DNA from: an uncultured Clostridium sp.
GTDB lineage: Bacteria; Bacillota; Clostridia; UBA1212; UBA1255
Assembly: GCA_900555605.1 (NCBI GenBank)
Contig: USLW01000044.1
Location: forward strand, 1-10,725
Direction: 5' to 3'
DNA: 10,725 nucleotides
The notes under the pieces are model-generated. The model was given only the letters and a program-made list of their open reading frames with translations. It did not search any database and had not been told where the DNA came from. Shown here in pieces: positions 5,338-10,725 of the stretch. The position numbers were made by a program, and so were the translations under genes. Within the stretch, counting starts at the first letter, position 1, and each line of letters opens with the position of its first letter.

Positions 5338-6663
5338 TTATGAGGATACCTTTCCGCCGCTTCTTTTTTTCATCCGGAATATAAGGCTGATGCAAAGGCA
5401 GCCTGCGAATGCCGGCGCAAAATAGAAGAGCAGAGACAGCGTGCTGTCACCTGTAGGCGCAATCGGCTCTGTGGCGGGAGGCGTCGCAGGCTCCGGTTCC
5501 GTGCCGGTCTCTTCATAATGCGCGCTCTTTACATAGATTCTGGCATCATGCGCCAGCAGCCCCAGTCGGCCGCCGATGATGTCCGCAGCAGCCAGCGCAG
5601 CGATCTCTTTTCCGTTCAGCGAAAGTTTCGCTTCCCCGGTCTCAGCATCATAGGACAGGGTAAAGGTATAACGCATCGGATCAGCCCCCTTATCCTTCAA
5701 AACAGGGCAAATCTCATCCGCCTCCAGCTTCCTGCCGATATATTCCTGATCGCGGATATTATACACGACACTTTGCTCGTCCACCATAAAGATAACGCAT
5801 TCTTTCTGGGGATCTGCGGTGCTGTCGGTAAACGCCGGTGCGCCGAAGGCAATTCCGAACCCATATCCTTCAATTCTTTCCATTTCCGCAGCATACACAA
5901 AAGATTTTGTTCCGTCCGCGGCTATATCGGAAAAAGCAAAATCAAAGGTCGTGCGCTCGCCTCCGTCCAGATAGCCCGCCGTTGTAACGGTCCAGCCGGA
6001 TTTGAATCCCATCCAATTGGTCATATTGGTATCAAAGCCGCCATCCTGAACCGAAACAACCGCGCTTTTACACGCAATCCGTGCATCGTGCGCCATTAAG
6101 CCAAGCCGTCCCGAAAAATTTTCAGCAGAATTATAAACAGCAACGGTCTGGCCGTTCAGAGAAAACACCGCGGTTTTCAGCGCTGCGTTGTATTTTACCC
6201 GAAATGTAAAGGTATCCGTTGCCTTTTCCGCATCCGTCAGCGCTCTTCCCACCGGTCCCGTAACGGATGCATTATCTTTGAACGCGTTGTAATACACATT
6301 GCCCGGATCTGCTATAAAATAGAGATATCCGTTCTTGATCCCATCGCGGGACGCGGCATCCCCGACGCATAGCATCAGGCCCGCGCCGTATCCGGACTTT
6401 TTCTGCAGCGTAACGGTATAGGTAAAATCTTTTGTTCCGTCCACCGTATAGTTCGAAACCGCAAAATCCTCTACGGTTTGTTCCTCGCCGTCGCAATAGC
6501 CTTCATCCGTTGTATTCCAAGTAGATTCCACCCCTGTCCAGCCCTCTAAATTGGTTTGAAAGCTGCTTCCTTCCGCTTCGGCAGGAATTGCAGGGCAGCA
6601 GACCAGCAGCAGAAGCGCTGCGGCAAAAGCAGTGATTTTTTTAGTACAAACCTGATAAAACAT
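5338..6663 (-). CDS. Exported, membrane-anchored protein with two CBM66-like domains (paralogue 2)
   Basis: A 441-residue surface protein of unrecognised family. It has a signal peptide (about 1-30: basic KK, AAALLLLV, cleavage near AEAEG) and two homologous domains of about 175 residues (35-204 and 209-384). A short Pro/Glu/Thr stalk (386-404), a membrane helix (about 407-429) and a basic tail (MKKRSGGK) follow. Each domain opens with F.TN...W and a GY.DG motif, has a GYG.G core strand, and closes with GRLGL[ML]AHDARI..KSA. The pattern is typical of concanavalin-like sandwich domains such as CBM66/DUF1080, so polysaccharide binding is plausible but unproven. PTGD (403-406) before the helix resembles a degenerate clostridial sortase signal. 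No catalytic residues are obvious. The ATG has GAGGAG eight bases upstream. It lies 42 bases behind its paralogue and is probably co-transcribed. Confidence 0.85.
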   Translation of the reverse strand: MFYQVCTKKITAFAAALLLLVCCPAIPAEAEGSSFQTNLEGWTGVESTWNTTDEGYCDGEEQTVEDFAVSNYTVDGTKDFTYTVTLQKKSGYGAGLMLCVGDAASRDGIKNGYLYFIADPGNVYYNAFKDNASVTGPVGRALTDAEKATDTFTFRVKYNAALKTAVFSLNGQTVAVYNSAENFSGRLGLMAHDARIACKSAVVSVQDGGFDTNMTNWMGFKSGWTVTTAGYLDGGERTTFDFAFSDIAADGTKSFVYAAEMERIEGYGFGIAFGAPAFTDSTADPQKECVIFMVDEQSVVYNIRDQEYIGRKLEADEICPVLKDKGADPMRYTFTLSYDAETGEAKLSLNGKEIAALAAADIIGGRLGLLAHDARIYVKSAHYEETGTEPEPATPPATEPIAPTGDSTLSLLFYFAPAFAGCLCISLIFRMKKRSGGKVSS

Positions 6664-6705
6664 TGTAATTTCTCCTCTTCTGTCAGCAATATCGATTCCA
6701 TTTGC

Positions 6706-8103
6706 TTAAGAACGTTTTTTCTTCACGATGATGATTCCTGCCGCGGCAATTCCCGCAGCCGCAATTACCGCAAGGACGACCCAAAGAACAAGTCTATCCG
6801 CACCGCCAGCCTGTTCTCCTGCATGAGCGGCGGAAGGTACGGCGGGCGCCTTCGTAGGCGTTTCAGCCGGAGCCGTTGTTGCGGAAGGCGTCTCAGTCGG
6901 AGCCTGCGTGGGCGTCTGCTCCGGCGTCGGCGTTGCAATATGCTCTTCATATATCGCACTTTTCACACGGACCCGGGCATCATGCGCAACCAGTCCGAGA
7001 TAACCGGCAATCCCATCCTCCGGATAATAGACCTCAATCAGATTATCATTTAAGTAAAATTCAACGACCGCATCCTCAGCATAATATTCCAGTACAAACG
7101 TATACAGCATAGGCTCTGCCGTAATGTCCGAGGCCGCAGGACATTTTTCATCTTCCGTCAGCTGGCGTCCCACTGCTTCTCCATCCTTGATGCTATAGGT
7201 TATGCTCAGCGGATCTACGATAAACTTGATATATTGCCGCATCACGGCATCTCTGCTGCTCTTATCCGGCGCCGCAAACACAAGGCCAAAACCATATCCG
7301 TTAATCCGTTCCATCTGTACCGTATAAGTAAAGGAGGTACTGCCATCAGCCAGAACATCGGAAAAAGCAAAATCAAACACACTCTGCTCCGTACCGTCAA
7401 GATAACCGGCAGGCGTTTCTGTCCATATAGACTCCACGCCCGCCCAATTGGTCATATTCGTTTCAAAACCGCCGGTGGCGCCCTGCTGCGCATCTGTCAC
7501 AGTAAGCTGCGCACGTTGAAAATGTGCCTGGGCAGCGTGCGCAATAATCCCGAGCCGGCCTTTGATGATCTCCACATCCGTGTATTCGGTCTCGATTTGA
7601 ACCCCGTTCAGCGCAAAAATAACGGAAGCCGTAGCCGTACTGTATTTTGCGGAAAACGTTAGGCGCTTGCTCTGTTTTTCTTCTGCGGTCAGCGCTCTTC
7701 CCATGGGTCCCGTGATAGACTCGCCGTTTTTGAATACATTATAATAAACGTTATCCGGATCCGCGATGAAATAAATGAACGAATTCCGGATGGCTTCTCT
7801 GCTGGAGGCGTCCTTAATACCGATTGCCAGGCCTGCGCCGTAACCGTCTGTCTTCTCTAACGTCACAGAATAGAGAAAATCCTTTGTACAATCCACACTG
7901 CTGTCCGACACGGCGAAATCATACTCGTTCTTTTCCGTACTTCCGGTATAACCGTTCTCCGTCTCTGTCCAAGTTGATTCAACGCCTCTCCAGTGATTCA
8001 TATTCGTATCAAAATTTTCAGCGGCGGATATCTGTAGGCCCTGTGACAGAAAACATACAGATAGAACACATACCAAAAGAAAGCAAGGACTCCGCATTCT
8101 CAT
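6706..8103 (-). CDS. Exported, membrane-anchored protein with two CBM66-like domains (paralogue 1)
   Basis: A 465-residue paralogue of the next gene, function unknown. It has a signal peptide (1-28: MRMRS then FLLVCVLSVCFLS, cleavage near ISAAEN) and two domains (about 31-203 and 213-387) of the same concanavalin/CBM66-like type, ending in GRLGIIAHAAQ and GYLGLVAHDARV..KSA. A long Thr/Pro/Ala stalk (about 390-425), a membrane helix (about 437-460) and the tail KKKRS follow. The frame is open to a TTG at 8160. The ATG at 8103 is chosen because AAAGGA precedes it by 11 bases, a signal peptide then starts at once, and the predicted -10 box (8139-8144) lies between the two candidates. It follows an AraC-type gene by 82 bases in the same orientation. 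Surface glycan binding is an inference from fold-like patterns only. Confidence 0.85.
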   Translation of the reverse strand: MRMRSPCFLLVCVLSVCFLSQGLQISAAENFDTNMNHWRGVESTWTETENGYTGSTEKNEYDFAVSDSSVDCTKDFLYSVTLEKTDGYGAGLAIGIKDASSREAIRNSFIYFIADPDNVYYNVFKNGESITGPMGRALTAEEKQSKRLTFSAKYSTATASVIFALNGVQIETEYTDVEIIKGRLGIIAHAAQAHFQRAQLTVTDAQQGATGGFETNMTNWAGVESIWTETPAGYLDGTEQSVFDFAFSDVLADGSTSFTYTVQMERINGYGFGLVFAAPDKSSRDAVMRQYIKFIVDPLSITYSIKDGEAVGRQLTEDEKCPAASDITAEPMLYTFVLEYYAEDAVVEFYLNDNLIEVYYPEDGIAGYLGLVAHDARVRVKSAIYEEHIATPTPEQTPTQAPTETPSATTAPAETPTKAPAVPSAAHAGEQAGGADRLVLWVVLAVIAAAGIAAAGIIIVKKKRS

Positions 8104-8114
8104 TTGCCACTCAT

Positions 8115-8120
8115 TCCTTT
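8115..8120 (-). promoter_or_regulatory. Ribosome binding site of surface-protein paralogue 1
   Basis: AAAGGA on the minus strand lies 11 bases before the ATG at 8103 and 17 before a second in-frame ATG at 8097. A nearer ATG at 8114 is out of frame. This supports 8103 as the start. Confidence 0.5.
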
Positions 8121-8138
8121 CTTTATTTGAATAACGAA

Positions 8139-8144
8139 AGTATA
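8139..8144 (-). promoter_or_regulatory. -10 box of the surface-protein operon
   Basis: TATACT on the minus strand matches the -10 consensus at five of six bases and predicts a start near 8132, about 30 bases before the ATG at 8103. No good -35 is found at 16-18 bases; only A/T runs lie there. This is usual for promoters that need an activator. Confidence 0.45.
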
Positions 8145-8159
8145 GCATACCGGACAGCA

Positions 8160-8193
8160 ATAAAAATAGGGCAGGCCTTTTGTTTTTATAGGG
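8160..8193 (-). promoter_or_regulatory. Possible activator site: direct repeats 22 bp apart
   Basis: On the minus strand CCCTATAAAAAC (complement of 8182-8193) and CCCTATTTTTAT (complement of 8160-8171) share CCCTAT and an A/T-rich remainder (7 of 12 identical), offset by 22 bp. The proximal copy covers the -35 position of the TATACT promoter. This is AraC-like geometry, and an AraC-type gene ends at 8186. The repeat is short and partly low complexity, so support is modest. Confidence 0.35.
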
Positions 8194-9091
8194 GATTTCC
8201 TCTTTCTCTGTGTTTTTTCCTGAATTTTGCGGGGGTCATTCCATATTTCTCCGTAAAAATCTCATAGAAATACTTACTATCCTGATATCCGGCGTAAAGC
8301 ATGATCTCCACCACTGTAATATCGCTGTTGACCAACAGCTCCGCCGCATATTTTAACCGGTAGTCCCTGATGAAGTCCGTCAGATTCTGACCGACCTTTT
8401 CCTTGAAAATTTTAGAAAAATATTTCGGTGAAACATTGGCTTTCTTGGCCAATTCCTCCAGATTGATCTTTGGGTAAGCGGAAAAATTCTGCAGATATGC
8501 AAATACGATGTCTACCAGGTTCTGTGCATTCAATTCGATCCGCTGCTTCTTATCCTGCAGATAAATCCGGGCGATTTTGATCAGCAGCGTATCCAGCATC
8601 ATTCTCAGATTATACCGGTAGCCAACCTCCTTATTGGTGTATTCGCTCAGCATCTCATGAAACAAATACTGAAAATCCGCATATTTATTTTTGATATGGA
8701 TATAATCCACCGGCTTGTCCGGAAAGGTAAAATACGAGCAAACCGGCGGCGCCCGAAACAAATCGCAAAGGCTGACAGCCGCCGCGCCGGCCGGACCGGC
8801 AAGTTCGGGACAATACAGCCGCTCAGGTAAAAAGATACAGTTCCGCCATTTCAAATCTTTGGAAACCGCCTGAAAGGAGTGCTTCATATCAGCAGGCAGC
8901 AGAAGCAGATCGCCCCGCGCAATCGCGGTGCTGCCGCCGTTTGCCAAATGGTAGCCCTCTCCTTGGCATACAAACACAATTTCCATAAAATTATGCTCAT
9001 GCGGACTGATATACGCGGTAAAGACCGATTCCAAAACACAGATGCAATCGCCGTCTTCTGCAAAGCTGTTAAATAACGCGACCGGTTCCAT
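8186..9091 (-). CDS. AraC-family regulator of the surface-protein operon
   Basis: A 301-residue AraC-family regulator with an N-terminal cupin and C-terminal double helix-turn-helix. The cupin shows the metal-ligand-like pattern SPHEHNFMEIVFVCQGEG (about 29-46) and GDLLLLPADMKHSF (60-73). The DNA-binding domain has INLEELAKKANVSPKYFSKI (about 209-228) and ITVVEIMLYAGYQDSKYFYE (258-277), ending KYGMTPAKFRKKH. An upstream in-frame TTG (9106) exists, but GGAGG (complement of 9098-9102) sits six bases before the ATG at 9091, which is therefore the start. The gene precedes and is co-oriented with the two surface-protein genes. It is presumably their activator, responding to a sugar or other small ligand. 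It differs clearly from the melA-linked regulator, so the two loci are likely controlled separately. Confidence 0.92.
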   Translation of the reverse strand: MEPVALFNSFAEDGDCICVLESVFTAYISPHEHNFMEIVFVCQGEGYHLANGGSTAIARGDLLLLPADMKHSFQAVSKDLKWRNCIFLPERLYCPELAGPAGAAAVSLCDLFRAPPVCSYFTFPDKPVDYIHIKNKYADFQYLFHEMLSEYTNKEVGYRYNLRMMLDTLLIKIARIYLQDKKQRIELNAQNLVDIVFAYLQNFSAYPKINLEELAKKANVSPKYFSKIFKEKVGQNLTDFIRDYRLKYAAELLVNSDITVVEIMLYAGYQDSKYFYEIFTEKYGMTPAKFRKKHRERGNPL

Positions 9092-9097
9092 ACCCTG

Positions 9098-9102
9098 CCT
9101 CC
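9098..9102 (-). promoter_or_regulatory. Ribosome binding site deciding the regulator start
   Basis: GGAGG on the minus strand is six bases before ATG 9091. It lies inside the longer frame that would begin at TTG 9106, which has no such site. Confidence 0.65.
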
Positions 9103-9127
9103 ACAATACATCATGATCCGGAACGAT

Positions 9128-9133
9128 ATTATA
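9128..9133 (-). promoter_or_regulatory. -10 box of the second AraC-family regulator
   Basis: TATAAT on the minus strand is a perfect -10 and predicts a start near 9121, 30 bases before ATG 9091. The -35 position (TACATA at 17 bases) is poor, at three of six. Confidence 0.4.
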
Positions 9134-9277
9134 ACCTGTTTCGCTTCCGCTATGTACGCCCCGCAGTCAAAATACCGGTCCGTACCGAGAAAAACAAAAG
9201 AAGCAAAAGGTCTTGATTCGACAGCAGTATAGCAAAATACAGGCCGGATTGCAAATCTGCGTATCCGCAGCCGTTCT

Positions 9278-9433
9278 CTAACGTGTTCCGCTTTTTCTGG
9301 GAAGGATCACTGCAGCAGCCGCAATTCCTGCCCCAGCCGCGCATACCGCAGCAATGACTGCAGAAAGAACGGCGGATCCACCATCCGTCACTGCCGCTGC
9401 CGGATAACGCGTCTGTTTATTACATGCTGTATT
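9278..9433 (-). pseudogene. C-terminal membrane-anchor remnant of a third surface-protein paralogue
   Basis: A 51-codon open frame bounded upstream by a TAA and ending in TAG. It reads VTDGGSAVLSAVIAAV then CAAGAGIAAAAVILPRKSGTR. Its order of features is the same as the C-terminus of the 465-residue surface protein: GGx, a long Ala/Ile/Val/Gly helix, then a short basic tail. The helix segment GIAAAAVILPRKS is close to GIAAAGIIIVKKK there. There is no start codon, ribosome binding site or CBM-like domain. It is therefore read as the 3' end of a deleted or truncated homologue, in the same orientation as the two intact genes. Similar Ala-rich membrane helices can converge, so paralogy is probable but not proven. 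Confidence 0.55.
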
Positions 9434-9502
9434 TTAGTGCTTCTTCTGATGGGACTGCTGCTCTATGACGCGCTCAATCCGGACTTCGGCCCGATCCGCT
9501 GA
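9401..9502 (+). pseudogene. Short hydrophobic C-terminal fragment before metG
   Basis: An open plus-strand frame encodes RITRLFITCCILVLLL then MGLLLYDALNPDFGPIR and a TGA stop. It looks like a basic residue-flanked membrane helix with a short polar tail. No start codon with a ribosome binding site fits, and further upstream the frame is only antisense to the anchor remnant. It looks like the end of a membrane protein whose 5' part has been lost, but a chance hydrophobic frame cannot be excluded. The parent protein is not recognised. Confidence 0.3.
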
Positions 9503-9516
9503 TGACTCGCCGCTCA

Positions 9517-9545
9517 TTGCAAAAAAACAAAATAGAACGTATAAT
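9517..9545 (+). promoter_or_regulatory. metG promoter (-35 TTGCAA, -10 TATAAT)
   Basis: TTGCAA (9517-9522) and a perfect TATAAT (9540-9545) are separated by 17 bases. The predicted start near 9552 gives a leader of about 29 bases, too short for a T-box or S-box riboswitch. This suggests constitutive expression of the synthetase. Confidence 0.75.
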
Positions 9546-9547
9546 AA

Positions 9548-10725
<1,178 letters not shown>

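Noticed and set aside
5518..6099. 193-codon plus-strand frame, and similar long plus-strand frames within 5500-8270
   Set aside because: They are antisense to the surface-protein genes, which have signal peptides, domain repeats and anchors. The antisense translations show no recognisable pattern.
6603..6663. Lipobox in the signal peptide of surface-protein paralogue 2 (LLVCC)
   Set aside because: The residues before Cys do not fit the usual L-(A/S)-(G/A)-C pattern, and a normal signal-peptidase site (AEA) follows.
8104..8160. Longer N-terminus of surface-protein paralogue 1 from TTG 8160
   Set aside because: The extension contains the predicted -10 box, precedes the ribosome binding site, and would bury the signal peptide behind 19 charged residues.
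9092..9106. TTG start at 9106 for the second AraC-family regulator
   Set aside because: The GGAGG site lies downstream of it and is correctly spaced for ATG 9091.

Overview
The window reads as a chromosomal segment of an endospore-forming Clostridia-type Firmicute. It carries a recognisable sporulation sigma factor K gene, A/G-rich Shine-Dalgarno sites, several AraC-family sugar-type regulators, a GH4 alpha-galactosidase and roughly balanced base composition. No phage, IS, CRISPR, tRNA or rRNA was recognised. The layout looks accessory and rearranged rather than a conserved core block.

Left end (1-1523): the 3' part of an RluA-type pseudouridine synthase (minus strand) abuts head-to-head the body of a phosphodiester glycosidase (NAGPA family, plus strand). 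Both genes have lost their 5' ends at the same point (about 400-411). This indicates a deletion, inversion or assembly chimera. A 70-aa two-helix membrane protein is translationally coupled to the glycosidase by an ATGA overlap.

Melibiose/raffinose-type module (1553-4175): an AraC-family regulator (minus) is divergent from melA (plus). The intergenic region holds a good sigma-A-type promoter for melA. Just upstream lie two near-identical 11-bp direct repeats exactly 21 bp apart, the classical AraC-family binding geometry. A third partial copy overlaps the regulator's own predicted promoter. Large inverted repeats follow melA.

Sporulation gene (4512-5171): a sigK homologue that begins directly at the mature part of the protein and has no hydrophobic pro-sequence.

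Surface-protein module (5338-9433, all minus): an AraC-family regulator, then two tandem paralogous exported proteins. Each has a signal peptide, two CBM66/concanavalin-like domains, a low-complexity stalk, a C-terminal membrane helix and a basic tail. Domain comparison shows that the internal duplication preceded the gene duplication. Upstream of the regulator is a C-terminal anchor remnant of what looks like a third paralogue. This regulator plus double-lectin-like pair, with no enzyme or transporter attached, is the least explained system in the window.

Right end (9401-10725): a short hydrophobic tail of an otherwise missing plus-strand protein lies in front of a strong promoter. metG (methionyl-tRNA synthetase) follows and runs off the window.
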